Counted from the first letter of the stretch, positions 11,706 through 21,379 are shown. The stretch is DNA of 64,000 nucleotides from Lentibacillus amyloliquefaciens (GCF_001307805.1 NZ_CP013862.1:2542001-2606000); one strand, 5' to 3'. Translations and numbers: made by a program. Notes: generated by a model not told the origin, from the letters alone.

Positions 11706-14700
11706 TCAGTTTTCTTCACCTTCCAGGTTTAACTTGCTTGCAGTTTGCGTCTCTTCCTCTTCAAGCTCCCGCATCTCGATCTCTGACTCATCGCTGGAGA
11801 GCATTTTAACGTCCAAACCGAGACTTTGCAGTTCTTTAATCAGAACTTTGAATGATTCAGGCACGCCAGGCTCAGTTACATTATCACCTTTAACGATTGA
11901 TTCATAGGCTTTGACACGTCCCACAACATCATCTGATTTGACTGTCAGAATTTCCTGGAGCGTATAAGCAGCACCATACGCTTCAAGTGCCCAGACTTCC
12001 ATCTCGCCAAAGCGCTGGCCGCCGAATTGTGCTTTACCACCCAATGGCTGCTGGGTAACAAGCGAGTACGGTCCGGTTGAACGAGCGTGCAGCTTATCGT
12101 CGACCATATGTGCCAGTTTAATCATATACATGACACCAACGGAAATACGATTATCAAACGGTTCACCGGACCTGCCATCATAAAGGACTGATTTGGCATC
12201 CCGTGCCATGCCTGCTTCCTGCAGTGTTTCCCAGACATCTTCTTCATTGGCACCATCGAAAACCGGTGTTGCCATATGCAAACCAAGCTCCCGTGCTGCC
12301 ATGCCCAAGTGCAGTTCAAATACCTGCCCGATATTCATACGAGACGGTACGCCCAATGGGTTAAGCATGATATCAATCGGCGTTCCATCAGGCAGGAAAG
12401 GCATATCTTCTTCAGGCAGAATTTTGGAAATAACACCTTTGTTTCCGTGTCTTCCCGCCATTTTGTCCCCTTCCGAAATCTTACGTTTCTGGACGATATA
12501 TACACGTACCAGCTGGTTCACACCCGGGGACAGCTCATCGCCATCTTCACGGTTGAAGATTTTCACTTCCAGTACAATACCGCCGGCACCATGTGGTACT
12601 TTTAATGACGTATCGCGGACTTCGCGTGCTTTTTCACCAAAGATAGCATGAAGCAGCCGTTCTTCAGCTGACAGCTCAGTTACGCCTTTAGGTGTTACCT
12701 TGCCTACCAGAATATCACCATCGGAAACCTCAGCACCGATACGTATAATCCCTTCCTCGTTAAGGTTCTTCAGGGCATCCTCACCGACGTTTGGAATATC
12801 TCTTGTGATTTCTTCCGGACCAAGTTTTGTGTCACGGGCTTCTGATTCGTATTCTTCAATATGAATTGACGTAAAGTCATCATCTTTCACCATACGTTCG
12901 CTCATGATGACCGCGTCTTCATAGTTATAGCCTTCCCATGTCATAAATCCGACGAGAGCATTTCTGCCCAGTGCCAATTCGCCATCTTCCATTGAAGGGC
13001 CGTCAGCAAGGATTTCACCTTGTGTGACACGGTCGCCTTTCGAGACAATCGGACGCTGATTATAACATGTTCCCTGGTTGGAACGGATATATTTCTGCAT
13101 ACGATAAACTTCAAGGTCGCCTTGCACTTCTTTGCCGTCGACTTGAGAAACGCGGCGGATGCGAACTTCTTTCGCTTCCACATGTTCCACAATGCCTTCA
13201 TGACGGGAAATAATTGCCGCACCCGAATCCTTGCCTGATACATATTCCATGCCTGTTCCGACCAACGGGGCTTGAGGATCCATCAATGGAACAGCCTGCC
13301 GCTGCATGTTTGCACCCATCAGGGCACGGTTGGAGTCGTCATTTTCCAAAAAGGGAATGCATGCCGTTGCAGCAGACACAACCTGTTTTGGCGAGACGTC
13401 CATATAATCGATCTTGTCGCGTGGCACAACTGTGTTGTCGCCTCGGAAACGGGCGATGACCTCTTCGTCTGTAAAGCTGCCATCCTCGTTCAGCTGGGCG
13501 TTAGCCTGTGCAACAATGTAGTTATCCTCTTCATCTGCTGTCAGGTAATCTGATTCACCTGTTACTTTGCCGGTATCAGGGTCGACGCGGCGATAAGGTG
13601 TCTCGATAAACCCGAACTCATTAACTTTCGCATAACTGGAAAGCGAGTTTATTAGGCCAATGTTCGGGCCTTCAGGCGTTTCAATCGGGCACATACGGCC
13701 ATAGTGCGAGTAGTGGACGTCACGGACTTCAAATCCGGCACGTTCACGCGTCAGGCCACCGGGTCCAAGAGCTGAAAGACGTCGCTTATGCGTCAGTTCA
13801 CCCAGCGGATTAGTCTGATCCATAAACTGTGATAACTGCGAACTCCCGAAGAATTCTTTAATGGAAGCAATAACAGGCCGTATATTAATCAGCTGCTGCG
13901 GTGTAATACTTGATGTATCCTGAATCGACATGCGTTCACGCACAACGCGTTCCATACGTGACAAGCCAATGCGGAACTGATTCTGCATTAATTCGCCGAC
14001 AGAACGCAGACGCCGGTTTCCAAGGTGGTCAATGTCGTCTGTTCCACCCACACGGTGCAGCAAGTTAAAGAAATAACTGATAGACGATAGAATATCAGCA
14101 GGGGTGATATGCTTGACGTCTCTATCAACATTAGCATTGCCAATCACATCAAGTTCCCGTTCACCATCAGGATCTGTCGGATCAACAATTTTCACGGATT
14201 GCAGGCGAATCGGGTCATCAAGAACGCCTTGATTTGTATCAACGTGCTTTTCGGCGGCCATGTCATCCTGATTCTCAAGATAAGGGATAATTTTATTAAG
14301 TAATTTGCGTTCCAGCTTGTCGCCTTTTTGTGCCAGAACTTCTCCTGTTTCAGGATCGACAATTGGTTCAGCTAAGACTTGGTTGAACAACCGGTTTTTA
14401 ATATCCAGTTTTTTATTCATCTTGTACCGGCCAACACGTGCCAGGTCATAGCGTTTCGGATCAAAGAAACGTGAAATCAAGAGACTCCTCGCATTTTCTA
14501 CAGTTGGCGGTTCACCCGGCCTGAGCCGTTCATATATTTCCAGGAGTGCTTTGTCCGTTGTTTCTGTATTATCTTTTTCAAGTGTGTTTTTAAGGTATTC
14601 GTTATCACCGATAAGATCGATGATTTCCTGATCTGTACCAAACCCAAGCGCACGCAAAAGCACCGTTATCGGCAATTTACGCGTACGGTCAATTCTTACA

Positions 14701-15242
14701 TAGGCGACATCTTTGGCATCTGTTTCCATTTCAAGCCATGCGCCCCGGTTTGGAATGACAGTGGCCGTTATGCCGCGTTTGCCATTCTTATCGTATTTCT
14801 CGTTATAATAGACACTTGGAGAACGTACAAGCTGCGAAACAATAACACGTTCCGCACCATTAATGATAAACGTGCCGGTATCAGTCATCAGCGGGAAGTC
14901 TCCCATAAATACTTCCTGCTCTTTTACCTCGCCGGTTTCGTTGTTAATCAGACGAACCTTCACACGAAGCGGGGCATTATATGTGACGTCCCGGTCTTTT
15001 GACTCTTCGACGGGATACTTTGGTTCACCAAGACTATAATCAATAAATTCCAGTGATAAATTACCCGCGAAGTCCTCAATCGGGGATATATCCTGGAACA
15101 TCTCCCGCAAACCTTCCCTTAGAAACCAATCATAGGAAGCGGTTTGAATTTCAATTAGATTTGGCAGTTCCAGCACCTCGCTAATACGTGCATAGCTTCT
15201 GCGCTGGCGGTGCCGTCCATACTGAACTAGTTGACCTGTCAA
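11706..15242 (-). CDS. rpoB: RNA polymerase beta subunit
   Basis: I place the start at a TTG ([15 protein letters not shown]) with AAGGGGTG eight bases upstream, matching the B. subtilis start. A GTG three codons earlier (15251) is possible but overlaps the Shine-Dalgarno. This gives 1178 residues. The rifampicin region [20 protein letters not shown] followed by [10 protein letters not shown] is wild type. The active-site segments [10 protein letters not shown] and [17 protein letters not shown] are intact. With RpoC it forms the catalytic cleft. The tail is acidic and shorter than in B. subtilis. Confidence 0.98.
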   Translation of the reverse strand: MTGQLVQYGRHRQRRSYARISEVLELPNLIEIQTASYDWFLREGLREMFQDISPIEDFAGNLSLEFIDYSLGEPKYPVEESKDRDVTYNAPLRVKVRLINNETGEVKEQEVFMGDFPLMTDTGTFIINGAERVIVSQLVRSPSVYYNEKYDKNGKRGITATVIPNRGAWLEMETDAKDVAYVRIDRTRKLPITVLLRALGFGTDQEIIDLIGDNEYLKNTLEKDNTETTDKALLEIYERLRPGEPPTVENARSLLISRFFDPKRYDLARVGRYKMNKKLDIKNRLFNQVLAEPIVDPETGEVLAQKGDKLERKLLNKIIPYLENQDDMAAEKHVDTNQGVLDDPIRLQSVKIVDPTDPDGERELDVIGNANVDRDVKHITPADILSSISYFFNLLHRVGGTDDIDHLGNRRLRSVGELMQNQFRIGLSRMERVVRERMSIQDTSSITPQQLINIRPVIASIKEFFGSSQLSQFMDQTNPLGELTHKRRLSALGPGGLTRERAGFEVRDVHYSHYGRMCPIETPEGPNIGLINSLSSYAKVNEFGFIETPYRRVDPDTGKVTGESDYLTADEEDNYIVAQANAQLNEDGSFTDEEVIARFRGDNTVVPRDKIDYMDVSPKQVVSAATACIPFLENDDSNRALMGANMQRQAVPLMDPQAPLVGTGMEYVSGKDSGAAIISRHEGIVEHVEAKEVRIRRVSQVDGKEVQGDLEVYRMQKYIRSNQGTCYNQRPIVSKGDRVTQGEILADGPSMEDGELALGRNALVGFMTWEGYNYEDAVIMSERMVKDDDFTSIHIEEYESEARDTKLGPEEITRDIPNVGEDALKNLNEEGIIRIGAEVSDGDILVGKVTPKGVTELSAEERLLHAIFGEKAREVRDTSLKVPHGAGGIVLEVKIFNREDGDELSPGVNQLVRVYIVQKRKISEGDKMAGRHGNKGVISKILPEEDMPFLPDGTPIDIMLNPLGVPSRMNIGQVFELHLGMAARELGLHMATPVFDGANEEDVWETLQEAGMARDAKSVLYDGRSGEPFDNRISVGVMYMIKLAHMVDDKLHARSTGPYSLVTQQPLGGKAQFGGQRFGEMEVWALEAYGAAYTLQEILTVKSDDVVGRVKAYESIVKGDNVTEPGVPESFKVLIKELQSLGLDVKMLSSDESEIEMRELEEEETQTASKLNLEGEEN

Positions 15243-15319
15243 CTGCTTCACCCCTTAAATCAAGCATTTTTCATAGACTATTCACTTCATCCTGCTGTGA
15301 AAAATGACTCATATATTTA

Positions 15320-15351
15320 GAAAAAACAAACTGATATCATGATATCAGCTC
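15320..15351 (-). terminator. Probable terminator/attenuator hairpin between ybxB and rpoB
   Basis: The 18-base perfect palindrome CTGATATCATGATATCAG (15331-15348) is followed on the minus strand by TTTGTTTTTT. It lies about 80 bases upstream of rpoB and could end ybxB transcripts or attenuate rpoBC. Confidence 0.55.
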
Positions 15352-15426
15352 CTTTTTATAACCAATGGCTGTGTACTGTATAGATGCAAAATAACAATAG
15401 CACACGTACTACTGCCTAAAAGAAAT

Positions 15427-15690
15427 TGTTCAAAAAGTCCGATAAAAATGACACGTCAAATTCCTTCGTTGGTTTGTTTCTCCGCTACTCATGTATTTAA
15501 AAGCATGCATTCCGTCGCTCGTAACGACGCCACCTTGAACTTCTCGGTCTTTTTTTCCCGCATATAATGTTCAGTAACCCGCCAAAAACCGGCGGCTAAC
15601 TGACCATAAATGCCCGATTCTGTTCAACTAATATTCAACGGAAAAATTCATTCCGCTGAATGAAGTTTCACTTTATCCTCCTTTTGAACA
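15427..15690. repeat. Family B repeat interrupted by a family C repeat (rpoB-ybxB gap)
   Basis: The ybxB-rpoB gap (15252-15935) contains a family B element starting TGTTCAAAAAGTCCG and ending CCTCCTTTTGAACA. Compared with the short copy at 6421-6517 it has about 45 extra bases after TTTGTTTCTCC. A family C element (about 15556-15675; CCCGCATATAATG ... GAAGTTTCACTTTATC) sits between CTTCTCGGTC and the closing TCCTCC. The rest of the gap (15691-15935) shows no gene. Confidence 0.75.
15556..15675. repeat. Family C repeat, nested inside a family B copy
   Basis: A 120-base unit with AACCCGCC, then TGCCCGATTCTGTTCAACTA, ATTCAACGG and CCGCTGAATGAAGTTTCA. The same order of blocks occurs at 25744-25865 and, inverted, at 36478-36621. 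The internal ATTCAACGG.../...CCGCTGAATG blocks form an inverted repeat. Confidence 0.8.
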
Positions 15691-15935
15691 CGAACTAAAA
15701 ATATATTTGAACAACTTTTTGCAGCAAGATTGGCCGCAAAACTCAAACACCGGTTTATCTGCAGGAAAAAGAACATGCAGAAGAGACACTAAAACCCAGT
15801 CTTATAATTGTCAGTTCTACCATTGTCTCCTATTACCAGTGATTTATACATGTTATATAGCACGAAATCCCCTCTTGACAAAGGAAGTCCATGTTAGCAT
15901 TTTACTATATTACCATAAGAATCTTATGTGGTCAA

Positions 15936-16535
15936 TCATTTCGTCATCATTAATAGATAATAACCTTTACTGCGGTCAACAACTCTAACATTTCCGAACA
16001 ATTCTTTCAATTTTTTTATAGCAGAAGGTGCGCCCTGTTTCTTTTGAATAACAACCCACAAACTTCCGTTTTCCACGAGAGCTGCATAGCTTTCCGCAAA
16101 CATTTGGTGGACGCTCTGTTTGCCGGCTCTGATCGGGGGGTTGGTCATAATCGCAGCAAATGAATGGTTGCTAAGACTATTCAGTCGGTCACTTAAAACA
16201 AATTCAACATTTTCAACGCCGTTGTGCTGTGCATTTTTGCGTGCCAATTCAACCGCACGCTGATTAATATCGGTTAACATGACTTCGCGGTCCTGATTGC
16301 ACGTCGCAACAGCAAGCCCAATCGGTCCGTAACCGCAGCCGAGATCGAGCAGATCACCTCTGACAGACGGCGCTTCAAAACGTTCAATCAACATACGCGT
16401 GCCATAGTCCACTTCATTTTTGGAGAATACACCTTCGTCACTTTCAAATGTAAAATGGTTACCTCTGAGTTTATATTGCCATATCTTTGGTGAACTTTTG
16501 GATTGGGGGTTCTGAGAAAAGTAATGATCGGACAT
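15936..16535 (-). CDS. ybxB: Class I SAM-dependent methyltransferase, RsmC-like (YbxB)
   Basis: I start at ATG 16535 (MSDHYFSQNPQSK), seven bases after an AGGTG; a GTG three codons upstream overlaps that site. The 199-residue protein has the SAM-binding motif LDLGCGYGPIGLA (about residues 65-77) and the catalytic-type TNPPIRAGK (about 133-141), the N-P-P-x signature of base N-methyltransferases. The family includes RsmC, which modifies a guanine in 16S rRNA. The substrate in Bacillus is inferred, not shown here. Its place between rplL and rpoB is conserved in Bacillus. Confidence 0.9.
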   Translation of the reverse strand: MSDHYFSQNPQSKSSPKIWQYKLRGNHFTFESDEGVFSKNEVDYGTRMLIERFEAPSVRGDLLDLGCGYGPIGLAVATCNQDREVMLTDINQRAVELARKNAQHNGVENVEFVLSDRLNSLSNHSFAAIMTNPPIRAGKQSVHQMFAESYAALVENGSLWVVIQKKQGAPSAIKKLKELFGNVRVVDRSKGYYLLMMTK

Positions 16536-16580
16536 TGATAGCACCTGCTTTGTGAGAGATGTGACAAAAACAAATATATA

Positions 16581-16612
16581 GAAAGCCCGCCGGTGTGCCG
16601 ACGAGCTTTCCA
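16581..16612 (-). terminator. Terminator after rplL
   Basis: On the minus strand the stem GAAAGCTCGTCGG/CCGGCGGGCTTTC (with G-U pairs and a CACA loop) begins about eight bases past the rplL stop and is followed by TATATATTTG, a moderate U tract. Confidence 0.7.
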
Positions 16613-16618
16613 GTCAGA

Positions 16619-16984
16619 TTACTTAAGTTCTATAGTCGCACCTGCTTCTTCAAGCTGGCCTTTGATTTCTTCAGCTTCTTCTTTAGAAGCTCCTTCTTTA
16701 ACTGGTTTAGGCGCGTTGTCTACCAGTTCTTTAGCGTCTTTCAGGCCAAGACCGGTGATTTCACGAACTGCTTTAACAACTTTAATTTTCGAAGCTCCAG
16801 CATCTTGAAGCTCTACGTCAAATTCAGTTTGTTCTTCCTCGGCTTCTCCGCCGCCGTCTCCGCCAGCAACAGCAACCGGTGCTGCAGCTGTTACACCGAA
16901 TTCTTCTTCAATTGCTTTTACTAAATCGTTTAGTTCCAAAACAGACATTTCTTTAATCGCATCAATAATTTGCTGATTATCCAT
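16619..16984 (-). CDS. rplL: 50S ribosomal protein L7/L12
   Basis: The ATG at 16984 ([18 protein letters not shown]) has a GGAGGAATAAA site; a seven-codon upstream extension includes that site and is discarded. This gives 121 residues: an N-terminal dimerisation domain, an alanine/glycine hinge ([16 protein letters not shown]) and a C-terminal domain ending GATIELK, with KDAKELVD for factor binding. L12 forms the stalk that recruits GTPase factors. It follows rplJ closely, as usual. Confidence 0.97.
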   Translation of the reverse strand: MDNQQIIDAIKEMSVLELNDLVKAIEEEFGVTAAAPVAVAGGDGGGEAEEEQTEFDVELQDAGASKIKVVKAVREITGLGLKDAKELVDNAPKPVKEGASKEEAEEIKGQLEEAGATIELK

Positions 16985-17047
16985 TTTTATTCCTCCGTTT
17001 TTCAAAATATATTTTTAGTCGTCATGCCGGTCTATCCGGCAATCAAT

Positions 17048-17554
17048 TTATGCGCCTTGTTCTTCTTTTTGATCGGCAATAGCTTTTGTTGCATATGCAA
17101 AGTTACGTACAGGTGCTTGCAGTACGCTAAGCAGCATTGACACCATACCGTCGTAATTTGGCAGGTCTGCAAGTTCTTTGATTTGCTCCAGTGAAGCAAT
17201 CTCACCTTCAATGACGCCGCCTTTAATCTCAAGAGCTTCATGCTCTTTAGCAAAGTTGTTCAAAATTTTAGCCGGAGCTATCACGTCATCGTTGCTGAAT
17301 GCGACTGCAGTCGGACCGACCAGTGTTTCGGAAAGGTCGCTTAGTTCGACAGCTTCAACTGCACGGCGTGTCATCGTATTTTTGTATACTTTAAATTCGA
17401 CATTTGCTTCACGCAGCTGTTTACGCAATTCGCTTACCTCAGCGACATCAAGTCCACGGTAATCGACGAGCAGCGTTGATTGGCTATTACGGAATTTATC
17501 TGCAATATCTTGAACGTGCTGTTTTTTCTGTTCCACAATGTTGCTGTTAGCCAT
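17048..17554 (-). CDS. rplJ: 50S ribosomal protein L10
   Basis: Two adjacent ATGs exist. The second (17554) lies six bases from AGGAGGT and gives the usual [11 protein letters not shown] start, 168 residues. L10 anchors the L12 dimers to 23S rRNA at the stalk base; the C-terminal helix ([19 protein letters not shown]) is the L12-binding part. In Bacillaceae L10(L12)4 represses its own mRNA through a leader, and a candidate leader lies upstream at 17558-17760. Confidence 0.96.
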   Translation of the reverse strand: MANSNIVEQKKQHVQDIADKFRNSQSTLLVDYRGLDVAEVSELRKQLREANVEFKVYKNTMTRRAVEAVELSDLSETLVGPTAVAFSNDDVIAPAKILNNFAKEHEALEIKGGVIEGEIASLEQIKELADLPNYDGMVSMLLSVLQAPVRNFAYATKAIADQKEEQGA

Positions 17555-17557
17555 CAT

Positions 17558-17760
17558 TCCACCTCCTATTGATGTTTATCATACCGTATCTATTAATAAA
17601 GCCCCCAATAGAGACATGGAGGCTTTATGACAAATGACAACCCGCTTTTAAAGAATCTGGTATCATCAATCAAAACACCTCGGCAGGAAATTAAGCATCA
17701 TCTGCACCTGCTGTCTACGGTATAACGTATTTATTTTTTGACTCAAATCATTTTACCCAA
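17558..17760 (-). promoter_or_regulatory. Probable L10 autoregulatory leader with hairpin
   Basis: The 292-base rplA-rplJ spacer is longer than others in this cluster. It contains, on the minus strand, a conserved-looking purine-rich core and a hairpin AAAGCCTCC ... GGGGGCTTT followed by ATTAATAG (about 17595-17630). The position and the terminator-like stem match the known ribosomal L10 leader RNA of Firmicutes. Not checked with a covariance model. Confidence 0.6.
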
Positions 17761-17846
17761 TCATCGTGCATTAGTCAACCGGTGAATTTCACTCATCTAA
17801 AACGAACTGTGCTGACTGCCGACTAGACTTGAGTACTGCTTGTCTC

Positions 17847-18542
17847 TTAGTTGCGATATGGTGAAACATCCACTCTTATTCCAGGTCCCATCGTGGAAGT
17901 TATTGAAGCATTGCGCATGTAAACACCTTTTGATGCCTGTGGCTTCGCCTTAACAAGTGCATCAGCAATCGCTTCAAAGTTTTCAACCAGTTTTTCATTA
18001 TCGAATGAAATTTTTCCAAGCGGAACATGGATGTTTGCGGATTTATCAACACGGTATTCAACTTTACCGGCCTTGATTTCATTAACCGCTTTTTCAATTT
18101 CGAATGTTACGGTACCGGTTTTAGGGTTTGGCATAAGACCTTTAGGCCCAAGTACGCGGCCGAGTTTACCAACTTCAGCCATCATGTCAGGTGTCGCAAC
18201 AACGACATCAAATTCAAACCAGCCTTGGTTGATTTGGTTGATCAAATCTTGTTCGCCAACATAGTCTGCGCCGGCATTTTCGGCTTCTGTTGCTTTATCA
18301 CCTTTAGCAAATACCAATACGCGCTGGGTTTTACCGGTTCCGTGCGGCAAAACAAAAGCGCCGCGGATTTGCTGGTCAGCTTTCTTAGGGTCAACGCCCA
18401 GTCTGAATGCAGCTTCAACTGTTTCGTCAAAATTTGCTTTTGCTGTTTCTTTCAGCAAAGCAACAGCTTCTTCGGCATCATATGATTTTGAGCGATCAAT
18501 CAGCTTAGAAGCTTCTTGATATCTTTTACTTCTTTTAACCAT
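17847..18542 (-). CDS. rplA: 50S ribosomal protein L1
   Basis: This 231-residue protein starts [16 protein letters not shown] and contains the conserved [20 protein letters not shown] segment (about residues 120-139), ending [14 protein letters not shown]1 binds helix 76 of 23S rRNA and moves deacylated tRNA out of the E site. It follows rplK after a 192-base spacer that contains a terminator-like hairpin. L1 is known to repress its own L11-L1 operon by binding an mRNA mimic of its rRNA site. Confidence 0.97.
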   Translation of the reverse strand: MVKRSKRYQEASKLIDRSKSYDAEEAVALLKETAKANFDETVEAAFRLGVDPKKADQQIRGAFVLPHGTGKTQRVLVFAKGDKATEAENAGADYVGEQDLINQINQGWFEFDVVVATPDMMAEVGKLGRVLGPKGLMPNPKTGTVTFEIEKAVNEIKAGKVEYRVDKSANIHVPLGKISFDNEKLVENFEAIADALVKAKPQASKGVYMRNASITSTMGPGIRVDVSPYRN

Positions 18543-18612
18543 TTTGTTTCCTCCTCAGGTTGTGGTTTATAGCGGTAAGACCTCCCACTTAAAAATGCGC
18601 TGCGCTTTGTTC

Positions 18613-18639
18613 AAAAATCCGGTCTTTATGGCCGGATTT
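18613..18639 (-). terminator. Terminator-like hairpin between rplK and rplA
   Basis: On the minus strand AAATCCGG and CCGGATTT pair around a nine-base loop and are followed by TTGAAC. It would allow partial termination or mRNA-end stabilisation between L11 and L1. The U tract is short, so read-through is likely. Confidence 0.45.
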
Positions 18640-18734
18640 CCATCAGAACAAAAAGGCTTTGGCATTTTCATGAAAAAAGTTGCGAATGCGGAATCCATTA
18701 ACGCAACCTGTATTGATTAATGTTTCAACTGGCA

Positions 18735-19160
18735 TCAGTCTTCAATTGAAATGCCCATACTGCGTGCAGTACCTTCTACCATGCGAATAGCAGCATCTAA
18801 GTCAGCAGCGTTCAAATCAGGCATTTTTGTTTCAGCAATTTCTTGTACCTGATCACGCTTAACGGATGCAACTTTACTACGGCTTGGTTCACCAGATGCA
18901 GTATCAATCCCGGCTGCTTGTTTCAGCAATACAGCTGCAGGCGGAGTTTTCGTAATGAAAGTAAATGAACGGTCTTCAAATACTGTGATTTCAACAGGTA
19001 TAATCGTACCAGCCTGATCTTGCGTTTCTGCGTTGAATTCCTTACAGAATCCCATGATATTTACACCGGCTTGACCCAATGCAGGTCCGACAGGCGGGGC
19101 TGGGTTCGCTTTTCCGGCTTCAATCTGCAATTTAACAACTTGAATAACTTTTTTAGCCAC
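18735..19160 (-). CDS. rplK: 50S ribosomal protein L11
   Basis: I start at the GTG at 19160 ([16 protein letters not shown]) because AAGGAGGTG lies eight bases upstream; an ATG 18 codons earlier gives a non-family extension. This gives 141 residues. The N-terminal proline-rich [15 protein letters not shown] and the C-terminal rRNA-binding domain ending MGISIED are intact. L11 with L10 forms the GTPase-associated centre and is needed for RelA-type stringent sensing. It is the first gene after a clear promoter at 19264-19292. Confidence 0.96.
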   Translation of the reverse strand: MAKKVIQVVKLQIEAGKANPAPPVGPALGQAGVNIMGFCKEFNAETQDQAGTIIPVEITVFEDRSFTFITKTPPAAVLLKQAAGIDTASGEPSRSKVASVKRDQVQEIAETKMPDLNAADLDAAIRMVEGTARSMGISIED

Positions 19161-19179
19161 GAGACACACCTCCTTAAAG

Positions 19180-19258
19180 TCCGTGATGTGGTAATAGGGG
19201 TAGTCCCCTCCCACTCAACATTACCAATCCCCCTTTTGCTTCGGGGAGGTAAATAACA
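19180..19258 (-). promoter_or_regulatory. Candidate L1-binding leader of rplK-rplA
   Basis: Just upstream of the rplK Shine-Dalgarno the minus strand reads GAGTGGGAGGGGACTACCCC, then TATTACCACATCACGGAC. This layout resembles the L11-L1 leader that imitates the L1 site on 23S rRNA in other bacteria. Identified by resemblance only. Confidence 0.45.
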
Positions 19259-19263
19259 AAAAA

Positions 19264-19292
19264 ATTTTAGCATGTATTATCAAATTATGCAA
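19264..19292 (-). promoter_or_regulatory. Probable sigma-A promoter of rplK-rplA
   Basis: On the minus strand TTGCAT (19292-19287) and TAAAAT (19269-19264) are separated by 17 bases, roughly 100 bases upstream of the rplK start. Confidence 0.65.
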
Positions 19293-19362
19293 GGGTAATT
19301 TGTGTTTTTATTAAAACATCTTGTTACTAAGGCATTTTTTCATAAGGTTCTTTTCATAAATT

Positions 19363-19490
19363 TTTGTTGCTCTTAAACTCTCCCTGTTGATAGATGATAT
19401 GACACAGTGCCAGTATTGATTTCAGGAGCGGGTGTCATAGCACTCAAAGCCCGTCGCAGTTTAGGGGTTTTGTGTCAAAAGCAACAAAAT
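19363..19490. repeat. Small inverted-repeat element next to nusG stop
   Basis: This 128-base stretch is bounded by TTTGTTGCTCTTAAAC and GTGTCAAAAGCAACAAAA, an imperfect terminal inverted repeat. It contains a further inner pair TGACAC/GTGTCA. The right end resembles the repeat boundary at 55655-55685 (GCTGTTGCTTTTGACACAAA). It ends two bases from the nusG stop codon and could also act as the nusG 3' hairpin. Confidence 0.5.
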
Positions 19491-19491
19491 C

Positions 19492-20025
19492 TTACAGTTT
19501 TTCGATTTGCGGAAACTCCAGTTCAACCGGCGTTTCTCGTCCGAACATATTCACATGAACTTTCACTTTCTGTTTATCAGCATCGATGTGTTCAATTGTA
19601 CCAGTGAAACCGCTAAATGGACCGTCTGTAACCTGGACATTCTCTTTCAATTCGAAATCAACTTTTGGAGCTTTTTCATTTATGCCCATTCGCTTCAGTA
19701 CAAAATCGATTTCATCAGGCAAGAGTGATGTCGGTTTTGTTCCATGGCCGCTTGACCCCACGAAACCGGTTACGCCGGGTGTGTTGCGCACAACATACCA
19801 CGAATCATCTGTCATCACCATCTCTGCCAGCACATAACCAGGATAGAATTTTTTCTTAACGGTTTTCTTTTTGCCATTTTTAATTTCTGTCTCTTCCTCT
19901 TCCGGAACAAGCACCCGAAAGATCTTATCTTCCATACCCATTGTGCCTACGCGCTTTTCCAAGTTGGTTTTCACCTTATTTTCATAGCCGGAGTAAGTAT
20001 GGATAGCATACCAGTTTTTTTCCAT
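19492..20025 (-). CDS. nusG: Transcription elongation/antitermination factor NusG
   Basis: This 177-residue protein starts MEKNWYAIHTYSGYENKVK. It has the NGN domain (VPEEEETEIK ... FYPGYVLAEMVM) and a C-terminal KOW domain (FELKENVQVTDGPFSGFTG). NusG binds the RNA polymerase clamp, affects pausing and contacts S10. It follows secE by 168 bases, with a terminator-like hairpin in between. Strongly conserved; firm call. Confidence 0.97.
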   Translation of the reverse strand: MEKNWYAIHTYSGYENKVKTNLEKRVGTMGMEDKIFRVLVPEEEETEIKNGKKKTVKKKFYPGYVLAEMVMTDDSWYVVRNTPGVTGFVGSSGHGTKPTSLLPDEIDFVLKRMGINEKAPKVDFELKENVQVTDGPFSGFTGTIEHIDADKQKVKVHVNMFGRETPVELEFPQIEKL

Positions 20026-20104
20026 CTGAACAGGACAAATTAACTTGCCCTTCCCTCCCTTATTTTATAGCTTATAGTTAATTATACTGAAAAATCAGCC
20101 CATA

Positions 20105-20134
20105 TTAAAAAACCCGACATCTCCGGGTTTTTAA
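20105..20134 (-). terminator. Intrinsic terminator between secE and nusG
   Basis: On the minus strand AAAAACCCGG AGATG TCGGGTTTTTTAAT forms a compact stem with a U run, 60 bases beyond the secE stop. It should terminate or attenuate transcription before nusG. Confidence 0.75.
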
Positions 20135-20193
20135 TCAAAATATATCATATTCCATTATAGCATATTTCCAGGCTGTTTATTCAATAAATGCGA

Positions 20194-20370
20194 TTAAAAA
20201 AATAAATTTAGGACTTGCGAAATACCAAGGTCGATCACTGCAAAAAATACAGCTACAAAAGCGACTGTTGTCAGCACAGTGATGGTATAACTTGTTAATT
20301 CACGTCCTTTTGGCCAAGAGACCTTTTTCATCTCTCTTGCTACGTCTTTAAAGAACTTACCAAGTTTCAC
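20194..20370 (-). CDS. secE: Preprotein translocase subunit SecE
   Basis: I start at the GTG at 20370 (VKLGKFFKDVAREMKKVSWP) with GGAGGGG six bases upstream; the longer frame upstream overlaps rpmG out of frame. The 58-residue protein has the conserved MKKVSWPKGRELTSYT and one membrane segment (about residues 28-50), the minimal Firmicutes SecE. It clamps the two halves of SecY in the membrane. It follows rpmG by 34 bases. Confidence 0.95.
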   Translation of the reverse strand: MKLGKFFKDVAREMKKVSWPKGRELTSYTITVLTTVAFVAVFFAVIDLGISQVLNLFF

Positions 20371-20404
20371 GTCTGTCCCCTCCACTATTACCGAAGAATA
20401 CCGG

Positions 20405-20551
20405 CTACTTTGTCTCACGATGCCATGTATGGCCGCCACAGATCCTGCAATATTTGCGTGCTTCCAACCGCTCAGGGCTGTTTGCTTGTTTGCCTGTCGT
20501 ATAATTACGGCTTGCACAAATCGTGCATGCCAACACCACTTTTTTATTCAC
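20405..20551 (-). CDS. rpmG: 50S ribosomal protein L33 (zinc-binding type)
   Basis: A GTG-started frame of 48 residues begins [19 protein letters not shown] and ends HTWHRETK, a complete bacterial L33. Two CxxC pairs (CTIC and CRIC) mark the zinc-containing form. The gene is too short for routine ORF lists but sits exactly where rpmGB lies in Bacillus, between sigH and secE. A GGGGTGG sequence is the likely ribosome-binding site. Confidence 0.93.
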   Translation of the reverse strand: MNKKVVLACTICASRNYTTGKQANSPERLEARKYCRICGGHTWHRETK

Positions 20552-20620
20552 CGCACCACCCCATCACAGGGTTTTTCACTCATACTAATGTAGCATCCAC
20601 CCGAGGCATGTGTCAACGGC

Positions 20621-21274
20621 TCACGGTGTTCCTGCTTCGTTCGTTTCCAAAAGCTGTTCTAATTTACGTTTGATGCGCTGCAGTGCATTATCAATCGATT
20701 TGACATGACGCTTTAATTTGACTGAAATCTCCTGATAGGTGCATCCGTCCATATATAAGCGCAACACGTCTTTCTCCATTCTGCTCAATAGTTCTGATAG
20801 TTTTCCTTCCATATCCACAAATCGCTCTCTATTAAGAAGCAATTCCTGAGGGTCAAACATTTTTGATCCTGCAACGATATCCAATAGAGTCCGGTCAGAT
20901 TCATCATCATAAATCGGCTTATCGAGTGACACGTACGAATTAAGCGGGGCATGCTTCTGCCTGGTGGCTGTTTTGATAGCAGTAATAATCTGCCTGGTCA
21001 CACACAGCTCGGCAAATGCTTTAAACGAGGAAAGCTTGTCCCCGTCATAATCGCGAATTGCTTTATAAAGACCAATCATGCCCTCCTGGATAATATCTTC
21101 TTTATCAGCCCCAATAATAAAATAAGTCCGTGCTTTTGCACGTACATAGCTGATATATTTATGTATTAAAAAGTCCAGGGCATGGCTGTCCCCCTGATGA
21201 ATCAGTTGAATAACCTCATTATCATTCAGCAATTCCAAGCTTAGATTATCCGTCTCTGCCAGCTTGACACTCAC
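20621..21274 (-). CDS. sigH: RNA polymerase sigma factor SigH (Spo0H)
   Basis: This 217-residue protein has sigma region 2 (YFIIGADKEDIIQEGMIGLY, about residues 51-70) and a region 4 helix-turn-helix (CTYQEISVKLKRHVKSIDNA). The sequence ATRQKHAPLNSYVSLDKPI is typical of SigH. It directs transition-phase and early sporulation genes. A GTG start at 21274 is used; GGGGGG lies about eight bases upstream. Neighbours rae1 and rpmG match B. subtilis. The N-terminus differs from B. subtilis, as is usual for this protein. Confidence 0.95.
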   Translation of the reverse strand: MSVKLAETDNLSLELLNDNEVIQLIHQGDSHALDFLIHKYISYVRAKARTYFIIGADKEDIIQEGMIGLYKAIRDYDGDKLSSFKAFAELCVTRQIITAIKTATRQKHAPLNSYVSLDKPIYDDESDRTLLDIVAGSKMFDPQELLLNRERFVDMEGKLSELLSRMEKDVLRLYMDGCTYQEISVKLKRHVKSIDNALQRIKRKLEQLLETNEAGTP

Positions 21275-21379
21275 CTAAAAAGCCCCCCCGGCTACACCGC
21301 TGTCATTGTTAAAGGTATTATACAGTAAGCGCTTCACAATAGTCAACATCGAATCTCCGGACAAACAGAGCAAACAGAT

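Noticed and set aside
13860-13900. Possible rifampicin-resistance or streptomycin-resistance changes in rpoB and rpsL
   Set aside because: The key loops in both proteins read as wild type.
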